This document shows, one piece after another, positions 53,154 to 61,911 of a stretch of 64,000 nucleotides of DNA; the stretch's first letter is position 1; each line of letters begins with the position of its first letter. Origin of the DNA: Paenibacillus auburnensis (GTDB lineage Bacteria > Bacillota > Bacilli > Paenibacillales > Paenibacillaceae); NCBI RefSeq assembly GCF_927798115.1, contig NZ_CAKMMG010000002.1, forward strand, positions 1-64,000. The letters are read 5' to 3'. The notes beneath the pieces are model-generated. The model was not told the origin of the DNA. It saw only the letters and a program-made list of their open reading frames with translations, and did no database searches. Position numbers and translations under genes: made by a program.

Positions 53154-54419
53154 ATGAGTGAACCGATGTGGGTGCGGCATTATGCCGCCAAAATCAATAG
53201 ACCGTTAAAGCGTAATATTCAGCAATCGAAGAGTCTGGCTAAGAAACCTGCGGCTGTTCCCGTAATCGTACAGTTCAAACACAAATTAACACCGGCCCGG
53301 ATGCAGGCATTACAAAAGCATTTAGGTAAACATGCCTTCCCGGTGAAACACCGTCTTCATCTAATGAACGCAGTGTCATCACGCGTTTCGTTACAATGTC
53401 TGGAACGGATCTGCAGTTGCGGCGAGATAGGCAAAGTCTATCTGGACGATGTGAAGAAAGCCACTTTGAATATCGCCACCCCTTCAATCGGCGCAGCAGC
53501 GCTTCAGCAAACACGGGGACTCACCGGAAAAGGGATCAATATTGCTATTCTCGACACCGGCGTGTTCCCTCATCCCGATCTGACCCGGCCCGTTAACCGG
53601 ATTATCGCGTTCAAGGATTTTATTAATCACCGGCAGCGGCCATATGACGATAACGGACACGGCACACATATCTCCGGAGACGCCGCCGGCAACGGATGGG
53701 TAAGCAAAGGAAAGTATAAAGGGCCTGCCCCGGAAGCAGGGATTGTGGGTGTCAAGGTACTCGATAAAAACGGGGAAGGCTATGACTCCACCATTATTAA
53801 GGGGATCGAATGGTGCATCGCCAACAAGCATCGCTTAAAGCTGCGCATCCTGTCTATGTCTTTCGGAGGACCGGTAGTTAATACAGCTGAGGAAGATCTG
53901 CTGGTCCAAGCGGTGGAAAAAGCAGTCAAAGCCGGATTGACCGTAGTCATCTCCGCCGGCAACAGCGGACCAAGCTCCCGGACGATTGAATCTCCCGGAG
54001 TTAGCCCCTCTGCAATTACAGTAGGCGCAGTGAATGACCAGCGGACGATCACCCAGAGTGATGACCGCATTACCTTCTACTCCAGCCGCGGACCTGCACC
54101 AGGCGGGAAAGTGAAGCCCGATATTGTGGCGCCGGGTGAATCTATCACCTCACTGCTGGCTCCGGGCTCCAGGCTGGCCCGCCAGATGCCGGGTCAACGA
54201 AACGGCAAATTGTACTTTGTGCTGTCCGGCACCTCCGTCTCCACCCCGATCGTCGCGGGAGCCGCTGCGCAGCTGCTGCAGCTTCGCCCATGCCTGACTC
54301 CCCGGCAGGTCAAAGCCACTCTGAAGAAAAACACCTTCCGCCTCGGCCTGAAGCCGAACACCGCCGGCAGCGGCGAGGTGAATATGCGGTTCCTGAACTG
54401 TCGGACACGAAGAAAATAA
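53154..54419 (+). CDS. Subtilisin-like serine protease without signal peptide (AprX-like)
   Basis: 421 residues, S8 family. An N-terminal propeptide-like region (about 35-115; VIVQFKHKLTPARMQALQKHLG) leads to the catalytic domain: Asp in NIAILDTGVFPHPDL (about 132), His in NGHGTHISGDAAGNG (about 169), oxyanion Asn in VVISAGNSGP and Ser in LSGTSVSTPIVAGAA (about 359). There is no hydrophobic export signal, as in AprX, an intracellular serine protease of Bacillus. ATG 53154 chosen. GGAGAGGTG precedes it at 12 bases; a GTG-based extension adds nine residues with no benefit. Divergent from the Lys-rich protein. Confidence 0.9.
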   Translation: MSEPMWVRHYAAKINRPLKRNIQQSKSLAKKPAAVPVIVQFKHKLTPARMQALQKHLGKHAFPVKHRLHLMNAVSSRVSLQCLERICSCGEIGKVYLDDVKKATLNIATPSIGAAALQQTRGLTGKGINIAILDTGVFPHPDLTRPVNRIIAFKDFINHRQRPYDDNGHGTHISGDAAGNGWVSKGKYKGPAPEAGIVGVKVLDKNGEGYDSTIIKGIEWCIANKHRLKLRILSMSFGGPVVNTAEEDLLVQAVEKAVKAGLTVVISAGNSGPSSRTIESPGVSPSAITVGAVNDQRTITQSDDRITFYSSRGPAPGGKVKPDIVAPGESITSLLAPGSRLARQMPGQRNGKLYFVLSGTSVSTPIVAGAAAQLLQLRPCLTPRQVKATLKKNTFRLGLKPNTAGSGEVNMRFLNCRTRRK

Positions 54420-54447
54420 CCAGCTGCGGCTGCATTTCCGCAAATAA

Positions 54448-54473
54448 AAGGCACGAGCAACTGCTCGTGCCTT
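54448..54473 (+). terminator. Hairpin terminator of the subtilase gene
   Basis: Near-perfect inverted repeat AAGGCACGAGCA...TGCTCGTGCCTT about 30 bases after the stop. The T tail (TTGTGCTGCTT) is weak. Confidence 0.65.
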
Positions 54474-54587
54474 GTGCTGCTTCAAACCCGACGACTATGA
54501 ACTGCTGCTTCCACGCTGTAAACGGCTAAGCTTCTGATTGAAAACGGAATGGAGCAGACCTGTGGTTTTTGCTCATGCTAATACTAT

Positions 54588-55892
54588 CTATTTATTCATA
54601 GACAAATCCCGCGCCACTTCCCGGGACCACGCTAACAGCCATTCGTCCCCGCCATAGCTCCCGACACACTGAAAACCAAGCGGCATATTATCTATGCTGG
54701 CTGCCGGAATACTGAGCGCCGGACAACCGGCAAAGCCCCAAACCGCGGTCATCCCCGCCCAGCCCGTGCGGTTCTCTTCCAGCTTCGGAGCCGTTCCCCC
54801 TTGAGCCGGAGATACCCAAAGATCGATTCCTTCCTCCTTCATAAGCACCTCCAGATTCTGCCGCAGCTCAAGCTGCATCCCGCGATAGGTTTTCAGTTCG
54901 GCATCGGTAACTTGCTTGCCTCTGGCAATCCCTTCCTTGACTGGCTCACCGTAATATCCGGCATATTGTTCAAATAAGTCTTCATGCCCGCGCGCCATTT
55001 CCCCTTCAATAAATCGCAGCATGGCATCGCCGTATATAAGCTCATCTTGCCAAGGCATCTTCACATGCTTCACTTGATAGCCAAGTTTCTCAAGAGATTC
55101 GATTTGTGTATCAAAGACAGCTTTGACCTCATCGCTCATCAGCTGCATGTATACACCCTGCGGGATACCGAGTACAGGCTTGCGGCTGATTTGGCGGGGA
55201 ACAAAGTCCGGGATGAGCAGTTCAGCAGCAACTTCCATACTGTGAAAGTCCTGTGTAAAGAACCCTATTGCGTCAAAAGAAGGCGACAGCTGAATTAGGC
55301 CATCCATCGGAATTCTTCCATAACTCGCTTTAAATCCGACCACTCCGCAAAAAGAAGCAGGGGCCAGGACAGACCTCAAAGTTTGGGTACCTACCGCCAG
55401 CGGGCACATTCCCGCAGCAACCGCTGCCGCAGAGCCTGCGCTGGACCCGCCGGGCGTATGAGCGAGGTTACGGGGATTGCGCGTGGCAATCGGCCCTTGA
55501 TAGGCGAACTCTTCGGTTACCGTCTTCCCGGCAATAATCGCCCCCAGGCCACGGAGCCGCTTGATAAGCGTGCCCTCCTTACCGATCAGAGCTTCAGCAG
55601 GCAGCTGTGACCCGGCACGTGTGGGCAAGCCCTCTACATGAATCAAATCCTTGATGCCGACCGGAATTCCCCATAATTCCGGTTTGGCTGGTAGTGCTGC
55701 GAATGAAGCCAGTAGCTGCTCCTTTTCCCGGTTCAGGCGCAGCTCCAGCTGTTCTTCGGGGACAAAAGCATGGATCTGCGGTTCCAGCTCTGCAAATCTT
55801 TCTAAATAATGCGTAATCGCCTCAGCAATAGAAACCTCGGTTTCTATTTCAGTACAGAGCATTTCTGCCAGAGAAGCACGGGCAAGCTGCAT
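54588..55892 (-). CDS. Amidase-signature family hydrolase
   Basis: About 434 residues. Catalytic lysine in WGIPVGIKDLIHVEG, the cis-serine region in TPGGSSAGSAAAVAAG, then LAVGTQTLRSVLAPASFCGVVGFKASYGRIP. In most members the nucleophile sits in GTxTGGS or GTQTxGS. Here the residue before the serine is arginine (TLRS), so the oxyanion environment differs. Start placed at ATG 55892 because GGAG lies 8 bases upstream and the reading begins MQLARASLAEML, typical for the family. Two upstream ATGs (55949, 55934) lack sites. Whether it hydrolyses an amide, a carbamate or nothing cannot be said. Confidence 0.85.
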   Translation of the reverse strand: MQLARASLAEMLCTEIETEVSIAEAITHYLERFAELEPQIHAFVPEEQLELRLNREKEQLLASFAALPAKPELWGIPVGIKDLIHVEGLPTRAGSQLPAEALIGKEGTLIKRLRGLGAIIAGKTVTEEFAYQGPIATRNPRNLAHTPGGSSAGSAAAVAAGMCPLAVGTQTLRSVLAPASFCGVVGFKASYGRIPMDGLIQLSPSFDAIGFFTQDFHSMEVAAELLIPDFVPRQISRKPVLGIPQGVYMQLMSDEVKAVFDTQIESLEKLGYQVKHVKMPWQDELIYGDAMLRFIEGEMARGHEDLFEQYAGYYGEPVKEGIARGKQVTDAELKTYRGMQLELRQNLEVLMKEEGIDLWVSPAQGGTAPKLEENRTGWAGMTAVWGFAGCPALSIPAASIDNMPLGFQCVGSYGGDEWLLAWSREVARDLSMNK

Positions 55893-56036
55893 GTCATCAT
55901 CTCCAGGGTCGATTTTTGAACTATCCTCTGACATACGCCGCCCATTCATAAAAGTTACATAACATTGGGCAGCTTATCGCTTCAGCACAACATGAGTCCG
56001 ACCATTCATCTGATTCCTTTCATATACAATCGCGTT

Positions 56037-58907
56037 CTAGCCAAGCACACTGCGCAGATACCTTCCGGTATGTGACGCCTCCACCTTCGCGACCTGCTCG
56101 GGCGTCCCTTCTGCGACGACATAGCCGCCGCCGTTGCCGCCTTCCGGTCCCATGTCGATAATATAGTCGGCAGACTTCATCACATCCAGATGATGCTCGA
56201 TCACAATGACGGAATGTCCACCGTCCACCAGCTTGTTCAGCGCAACCAGCAGCTTTTGGATATCAGCGAGATGGAGGCCTGTTGTCGGTTCGTCCAGGAT
56301 ATATAGATTATGGGCGCCTTTTTTGATCTTGGCCAGCTCATTTGAGAGCTTCACCCGCTGGGCTTCCCCGCCTGAGAGGGTGGTTGAGCTCTGGCCGAGT
56401 GTCAAATAGCCCAGTCCAAGCTCATTCATAATCCCCAGCTTGTGCTTGAGGTACCTGTGGTCTGCGAAAAAGCCGGCAGCCTCCTCTACCGTCATTTCCA
56501 GCACTTCCGCAATGTTTTTGCCATGCAGCTTGATTTCAAGACCTTCCTCCGAGAAACGGTTACCTTTGCATACCGGACAGATGGTTTCGATATCGGCCAT
56601 GAATTGCAGGCTCGTGACAATGATTCCATCGCCCGCGCAATGCTCGCACCGGGTACCATTCGCATGGGTAAGACTGAAATCAATCGGCTGATAACCGCGC
56701 TCCACCGCCTCCGGCTGTAAGGCAAACAGGTCGCGGATTTTATCATAAATTCCGATGTAGGTGGCCGGATTAGATTTGCTGTTGCGGCCGATCGGCGTCT
56801 GATCGATGTTGATCACATGGTTCAGCAGATCGGCTCCGAATACATAATCATGTTCGCCGGCCACTATCCGCGCGCCTGTCTTGTCGATTTTGAGTTGCTT
56901 CGAGAGGATCTCATTGATCATTGAGCTTTTCCCGGAGCCGGACACCCCGGTAATGCAGATGAACACATTCAGCGGAATATCCAGATCCACATTCTTGAGA
57001 TTATTCTCCCGCGCCCCTTGGATGGATAAGAAGTGATCCCCGAGGTTTCGCCGCTGCTTGGGCACAGGAATACTCACCCGCCCTGACAGGTATTGGCCTG
57101 TAACCGATTCCGCCTCACTCATGATATCCTCCAGCGTCCCGCTGGCGACGATGTTGCCGCCATGGATTCCCGGTCCCGGCCCGATTTCAATGATATGATC
57201 GGCACTGCCGATAGTGTCCATGTCATGCTCAACCACAATGATCGTATTGCCGAGATCACGGAGCTTTTTCATTGTCTCAATGACCCTGCTGGAATCACGG
57301 GGGTGCAGCCCGATGCTCGGTTCATCCATAATGTAGAGCATGCCCATCAGCTCACTGCTGATCTGGGTGGACATTTTGATCCGCTGCATCTCCCCGCCAG
57401 AAATACTGTCGCTTCGTCTGCCCAGGTTGATGTAATGCAGCCCGATTTCGATTAGCAGGCTGATTCGCGTATGCAGCTCGCGGACAATCGTCTCGGCCAC
57501 ATCCCGGACCTCGGGTTCGAAGGTGAGCGATTCCAGAAACACCAGCAGCTCATGCAGCTGCATCCGGCTGAGCTGATCAATATTCTTCTCACCGACCGTA
57601 ACCTGCAGCCGCTGCTTCTTAAGCCGGGCCCCGCCGCATTCCGGACAGACCTTCTCAATCATGCAGTCCTTGATAAAGGTCGGTTCAAACGCCTCTGTCG
57701 TGGATGACTTGCGGATATAATGCTTGTACCAGCTCTCCATTTCATGCACGAATCCTCCAAAGGGCCGGTCGCGTCCGGTGAGCCAGTTTTTTTTCTGCGA
57801 AAAGGGCGGCTGCAGCATCGGAACCAGCTCGCCTTTGCTGCCGTAGAAGAGCAGCTCGTGGATCTCCTTGGGCAGCTCGTGAAACGGCGTATCCAGACTG
57901 AAGCCGTATTTCTGGGACAGGCTGTACATCAGCACCGTGCGGTAGCTGTCTTTGCCGGCGGTGTTAAATACCGTGTTCTTGAGTGCGCCCTTATTAATGC
58001 TCTTCTCCGGTGCCACCACCAGAAAATGCGGCTCCACCACATAAGACATTCCTACGCCAAGACAAGTATGGCAGGCACTCGCCGGCGTATTGAAGGAGAA
58101 ATGGAACGGCTGCATATCGCACAGAAAGAAGTGATGCTCCGGACAGGCAAAATGCTGGTAGAACACTTCCTCTACCCCACCAATGACCTCGACCTTAATC
58201 ATAATATCCTCATCCAGCGCCAGAATCGCCGCTTCTATCGACTTAGTAAGTTGTATGTAGGTGTCCGGTTTTAAGCTGATCCGGTCGATAACGATTTCAA
58301 TCCTATACGCCTTGCGTTCATCCAGATCCAGCTCATCCCCCAGTGAGACGGGCTCACCGTCAATTAACAGATGCTTAAAGCCCTTTTCCCGCAGTTGCTG
58401 AAAGGTATAGCTATACTCTTCCCCGTATATTTTATTCACCGGCGCGCGCAGCTCAATGACCGTGCCTTCCGGCAGGCCGGTAATATGCTCGGCAATCTGG
58501 GCCGCGGACAGCTGGCGCAGCGGTTTGCTGCACTCCGGACAATGACCGGTGCCCGCCGTCGCGAACAGAAGCCGCAGATAATCATTGGTGTCGGTTACCG
58601 TTCCCACCGTGGAGCGGGGATTGTGATTGCCTTTTTTCTGCTCAATGGCGATGACCGGGGACAGCCCCCGCACATAATCGACTTTCGCTTTTTTTACCTG
58701 GCTGATCCGGCTTTTGGCAAAGTTTGAAATGGAATCAAGAAACCGCCGCTGGCCCTCGCCATAGATCACATCAAACGCCAGCGAGGATTTGCCGGAACCC
58801 GACACTCCGGTAATGACAGTCAGCTTATCACGCGGGATCTCGACGGACACATTCTTGAGATTATTCTGCCTGGCCCCCGAGATTTCAATCGTCGTTCGAA
58901 CGGACAT
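56037..58907 (-). CDS. UvrA paralogue (tandem ABC ATPase, excinuclease-like)
   Basis: 956 residues with two ABC modules. Walker A GVSGSGKSS occurs at about 34-42 and about 650-658, signatures are SGGEMQRIKMS and SGGEAQRVKLS, and Walker B motifs are YIMDEPSIGLHP and YILDEPTTGLHL. Zinc-binding pairs are CPEC, CPECGGARLKKQ and CEHCAGDG/CPVCKGNRF. It clearly differs from housekeeping UvrA (for example SNFAKSRISQVKKAKVDYVRG in place of the DNA-binding region of standard UvrA), and no uvrB is adjacent. UvrA paralogues are known in drug-producing or drug-resistant bacteria. Strong AGGGGG 9 bases before the ATG, 18 bases after the nucleotidyltransferase stop. The two are co-transcribed. Confidence 0.9.
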   Translation of the reverse strand: MSVRTTIEISGARQNNLKNVSVEIPRDKLTVITGVSGSGKSSLAFDVIYGEGQRRFLDSISNFAKSRISQVKKAKVDYVRGLSPVIAIEQKKGNHNPRSTVGTVTDTNDYLRLLFATAGTGHCPECSKPLRQLSAAQIAEHITGLPEGTVIELRAPVNKIYGEEYSYTFQQLREKGFKHLLIDGEPVSLGDELDLDERKAYRIEIVIDRISLKPDTYIQLTKSIEAAILALDEDIMIKVEVIGGVEEVFYQHFACPEHHFFLCDMQPFHFSFNTPASACHTCLGVGMSYVVEPHFLVVAPEKSINKGALKNTVFNTAGKDSYRTVLMYSLSQKYGFSLDTPFHELPKEIHELLFYGSKGELVPMLQPPFSQKKNWLTGRDRPFGGFVHEMESWYKHYIRKSSTTEAFEPTFIKDCMIEKVCPECGGARLKKQRLQVTVGEKNIDQLSRMQLHELLVFLESLTFEPEVRDVAETIVRELHTRISLLIEIGLHYINLGRRSDSISGGEMQRIKMSTQISSELMGMLYIMDEPSIGLHPRDSSRVIETMKKLRDLGNTIIVVEHDMDTIGSADHIIEIGPGPGIHGGNIVASGTLEDIMSEAESVTGQYLSGRVSIPVPKQRRNLGDHFLSIQGARENNLKNVDLDIPLNVFICITGVSGSGKSSMINEILSKQLKIDKTGARIVAGEHDYVFGADLLNHVINIDQTPIGRNSKSNPATYIGIYDKIRDLFALQPEAVERGYQPIDFSLTHANGTRCEHCAGDGIIVTSLQFMADIETICPVCKGNRFSEEGLEIKLHGKNIAEVLEMTVEEAAGFFADHRYLKHKLGIMNELGLGYLTLGQSSTTLSGGEAQRVKLSNELAKIKKGAHNLYILDEPTTGLHLADIQKLLVALNKLVDGGHSVIVIEHHLDVMKSADYIIDMGPEGGNGGGYVVAEGTPEQVAKVEASHTGRYLRSVLG

Positions 58908-58925
58908 GAGCTTATTCCCCCTCTG

Positions 58926-59840
58926 TTATGGAATATACAAGAAGCCGATTTCTTCAACTGCCGGTTTGCTTTTGGAGGTGATGCGGATGGTCTGGGAGAC
59001 CTTCTCAAGGATTCCCTTCTCCGCCATATACTCCAGAATGTTAATCAGATAATGCCCCTGCATATGAAAATGCTTCGCCAGCATGGTTACCGTCTTCATC
59101 TCCTGATCGGCCATAAACTCAAGCACCGGACGGCTGATCACATCAAGATGACGCTCCAGAACCTGTCCGATTTCCCTGATTGCCTTCCAGAGCTCGTCTT
59201 CACTTAACCGGCGGGTCAATGGATCTTGGTAAAAAGGGGCCATTTGCTCCGGCGAACGTTCCAGCACCTTGAGGACCGATTCACGGATCGGCGGTTCACC
59301 AGCAGCGCACAGCTCCATCGCGGCGATGTGATCCGCAGCCTTGACCAGAAAAAACTGGGTATAGAGCGGGTCTTTGCGCACCGTCAGCCATTTTTGGCAT
59401 TTGTGGTAGATGTCAATCAGCTCACAGGAGCGCCATAAGAGGGACAGCGCAATATCCTGACTGCCCAGCCGCTTAAACTCCTCGAAATAGGCATAAAGAC
59501 TGTCATCGGAGGTATAGACCATCTGTCCTTTGGCAAAAAAAGACTGCGGCATCGAGCCGCCGACCAGCCGGTCAAAGCCCCGCTTAAATCCGCTCCGGTC
59601 AAACAATTGGACATTGATCGTGATTCCATCCTCAACCAGGCAGTAGGCATTCTGTTGCAGTGTTTGATCGCGCACGATCAGGCCCATGTCGATGTCGCTT
59701 TTCTCCCAGACGGTATCATAAGCCAGACTGCCGCACACAATGACGGCGATGACGTTCGGATCACTTCTTACCCTTTCAACAAAACTCTCCGTTGCCGCCC
59801 TGTAACGTTCCTGCAGCTCCAGCAGTTCACTATCCTCCAT
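58926..59840 (-). CDS. Nucleotidyltransferase-fold protein co-transcribed with the UvrA paralogue
   Basis: 304 residues. N-terminal NT domain of the Pol-beta/MNT type with CGSLAYDTVWEKSDIDMGL (GS at 37-38; DxD at 49 and 51), the metal-binding pattern that transfers NMP to a substrate. The C-terminal part, about 150-300, is helical (LLWRSCELIDIYHKC; HFHMQGHYLINILEYM) and looks like the HEPN or uncharacterised extension of MNT-type proteins. Candidate roles are aminoglycoside/antibiotic nucleotidylation or a toxin-antitoxin-like function. It is directly upstream of the UvrA paralogue and divergent from an AraC/GyrI-like regulator. Confidence 0.75.
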   Translation of the reverse strand: MEDSELLELQERYRAATESFVERVRSDPNVIAVIVCGSLAYDTVWEKSDIDMGLIVRDQTLQQNAYCLVEDGITINVQLFDRSGFKRGFDRLVGGSMPQSFFAKGQMVYTSDDSLYAYFEEFKRLGSQDIALSLLWRSCELIDIYHKCQKWLTVRKDPLYTQFFLVKAADHIAAMELCAAGEPPIRESVLKVLERSPEQMAPFYQDPLTRRLSEDELWKAIREIGQVLERHLDVISRPVLEFMADQEMKTVTMLAKHFHMQGHYLINILEYMAEKGILEKVSQTIRITSKSKPAVEEIGFLYIP

Positions 59841-59882
59841 ATCTCTGCTATTCCTCCATCCGCTTCCTATGATTGAAATCGC

Positions 59883-59910
59883 TTGCCCTTTCCAGAGCCT
59901 GTGGTAAAAT
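59883..59910 (+). promoter_or_regulatory. Candidate promoter of the AraC/GyrI-like gene
   Basis: TTGCCC, 16 bases, TAAAAT, about 55 bases before the start codon. Confidence 0.45.
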
Positions 59911-59966
59911 TATACACCTCACCCATTCCCCAAAACCGGACAGTAATTGCTGAAACAGGAGGTATC

Positions 59967-60857
59967 ATGGATCATTATTTGCTGGAAACCATTAACCGGA
60001 CCACGGATTTCATTGAAGACCATCTGCTGGAGCCGCTCTGTCTTGACGATATATCGGAGCATGTCAATGTCTCCAAATTCCATCTGCTGCGCATCTGGAA
60101 AGGCGCCACGGCAACGGGGCTGATGGAGTATGTCCGCAGAAGGCGGATTGCCATGTCGCTTGGCGATTTGCTGAACCAGCAGAGCAGCATTGAATTTATT
60201 TCCGGCAAATACGGCTTCAGCTGTGAGCGGACCTACAACCGGACGTTCAAGGACGAATATAATATTACTCCGGCCAAATGGCGCAAATCCCCTTCGCCGC
60301 TGAACATCCTCGACCGCTTCAACGCCGACTTTATGAGCCGGGCGGGAGAAGGGCTGGTTTTTTTTCGCTCGATCAGCGTTGTGCCTTCCTTCTCGATTGC
60401 CGGCCCTGAATATACCATCGGTGCAGGCCAAAAAAACACCGGACCTGATGCAGCCAGGCTCGGCGTTGATTTTTTTACCGGTGAACGGCACCGGATTCTG
60501 AACCCGGTGGAAAAGGATGTGTACATCGGATTTACAGCGGTTCCGAAACCCTTCAGCGGTACTACCTTTTACCAGCCTTCCCTACAAATTAACCGCAGCA
60601 GCATCGTCCCGCCGGATATGAATATCAGACATACAAAACCGCATAAATACGGGGTGTTCACCTATATCGGCCTCCACCGTCCGGAAGAGATTTCTGCACA
60701 ATCCTTAAGCGCCATATGGAAGTATATCTTTGAAATCTGGATGCCGACTGTACAGTTTAATCTGGAGGAGAAATTCAGCTTCGAATCGGTCAACTACGCC
60801 AAGGGCAATAAGCATTACTGTGAATGCGACTTGTATTTTCCGATTTCAGGACTGTAA
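59967..60857 (+). CDS. AraC-family regulator with GyrI-like C-terminus
   Basis: 296 residues. The N-terminal AraC-type double HTH covers about 1-105 (LCLDDISEHVNVSKFHLLRIWKG and YGFSCERTYNRTFKDEYNITPAKWR). The C-terminal half (about 130-296) resembles the GyrI-like small-molecule-binding domain used by multidrug regulators (SIVPPDMNIRHTKPHKYGVFTYIG, YCECDLYFPI). AGGAGG is 4 bases before the ATG, a short spacing. The longer reading back to 59883 has no site. Divergent from the nucleotidyltransferase/UvrA operon and the natural candidate to control it. Confidence 0.85.
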   Translation: MDHYLLETINRTTDFIEDHLLEPLCLDDISEHVNVSKFHLLRIWKGATATGLMEYVRRRRIAMSLGDLLNQQSSIEFISGKYGFSCERTYNRTFKDEYNITPAKWRKSPSPLNILDRFNADFMSRAGEGLVFFRSISVVPSFSIAGPEYTIGAGQKNTGPDAARLGVDFFTGERHRILNPVEKDVYIGFTAVPKPFSGTTFYQPSLQINRSSIVPPDMNIRHTKPHKYGVFTYIGLHRPEEISAQSLSAIWKYIFEIWMPTVQFNLEEKFSFESVNYAKGNKHYCECDLYFPISGL

Positions 60858-60887
60858 GTAAACACGTTGGCAGCTGAAACAACAATT

Positions 60888-61781
60888 TCACTCTACATAC
60901 GCCTTGCCAAAAACCGAATATTTACTGCCTGTTCCTGCGGCAATATGAATCGTCTCTATCGTACCCTCAATCAGTTTGCGGATATCATCCACCGTGCCCT
61001 TTTCAGCATAGATGAAGCCTACCCTGCAGCCTAATTGCTCAAGACAACCGATGCTTTGAAAGTCAAAAGACTCCATCTGCCTTCCTATCGATTGAGCGAT
61101 AGTATAAAGTTCATCCCGGCCCGCTTGGACAAATACAATAAATTCATCACCATGAGCCCGTCCCAGGCATGCACGTTCCTTGTAACCCGCAAGACTCTCT
61201 CTAATGATTTCGTAGCAAGCTACAATGACCTGATCCCCCACATCAAAGCCGTATACATCATTAACATGCTTGAAGTGGCGGATATCAAACCGCATAACCG
61301 CTACAGGGTCATTGTCTGCGCAAACCGATAACAGCTCTGATGTAGATTCCAGGAAAACTTCCAGATTGGGCATGTTTTTTTTGAGTTCATGTACACTTTG
61401 CCGCGTGATATGTAACAGTTCAAATGGATGGCCGATCAGAACCCCCTCCTTTTCAAGTAATGTAATTAACCTGTCGATTTGAACTTTCTTCTGCACCTGC
61501 TCATTCATATGGCTAGTAATTTTAATCCGTTTGTTTATGAGCTGATTGACCAGGTCTTCACTGCGGACAGGACCTGCAAGCACAGCTTTAATCTCAGCAA
61601 GCGAGAATTCCAGATTCTTCAGAATAAGAATCAAATGAAGCAATCGTCCTTGTTCTTCATCATAGAAACGGTACCCGGTCATTGGATCAATAGCTGACGG
61701 CTTGAGCAGTCCGATCTCATCGTAATGGCGCAGCATTTTTGTAGTAACCTGATTCATTTCCGCAAATTCACTTATCTTCAC
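60888..61781 (-). CDS. MerR-type DNA-binding domain fused to a GGDEF-like domain
   Basis: 297 residues. The N-terminal MerR winged HTH is at 1-70 (ISEFAEMNQVTTKMLRHYDEIGLLKP, then TGYRFYDEEQGRLL) and a coiled coil at about 75-115. From residue 160 the sequence is a GGDEF fold: FDIRHFKHVNDVYGFDVGDQVI with metal-site D166. The signature reads HGDEF at 210-214 in place of GGDEF. There is no RxxD inhibitory site at the expected position just before it. No PAS or other sensory domain lies between. GTG start with GGAGG 7 bases upstream. Whether it makes c-di-GMP, binds it or has lost both cannot be judged from sequence. It is a possible transcription factor gated by a cyclic-dinucleotide fold. Confidence 0.88.
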   Translation of the reverse strand: MKISEFAEMNQVTTKMLRHYDEIGLLKPSAIDPMTGYRFYDEEQGRLLHLILILKNLEFSLAEIKAVLAGPVRSEDLVNQLINKRIKITSHMNEQVQKKVQIDRLITLLEKEGVLIGHPFELLHITRQSVHELKKNMPNLEVFLESTSELLSVCADNDPVAVMRFDIRHFKHVNDVYGFDVGDQVIVACYEIIRESLAGYKERACLGRAHGDEFIVFVQAGRDELYTIAQSIGRQMESFDFQSIGCLEQLGCRVGFIYAEKGTVDDIRKLIEGTIETIHIAAGTGSKYSVFGKAYVE

Positions 61782-61865
61782 TACCGTTCCTCCACATCCA
61801 GGCTTCCGGCCGGAACAGCCCTAACCTCAGCATAAACCTTCCTGTTACGTCAAAGTCAACTCCCT

Positions 61866-61897
61866 AAAAACACCTACCGCATCGGGCAGGTGCTTTT
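61866..61897 (-). terminator. Terminator between the MerR-GGDEF and AraC genes
   Basis: CACCT (61871-61875)...AGGTG (61888-61892) with inner CCG/CGG pairing. Minus strand runs into TTTTTAG; a plus-strand CTTTTG tail is also present. Confidence 0.7.
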
Positions 61898-61911
61898 GTA
61901 TGGATTATGAT

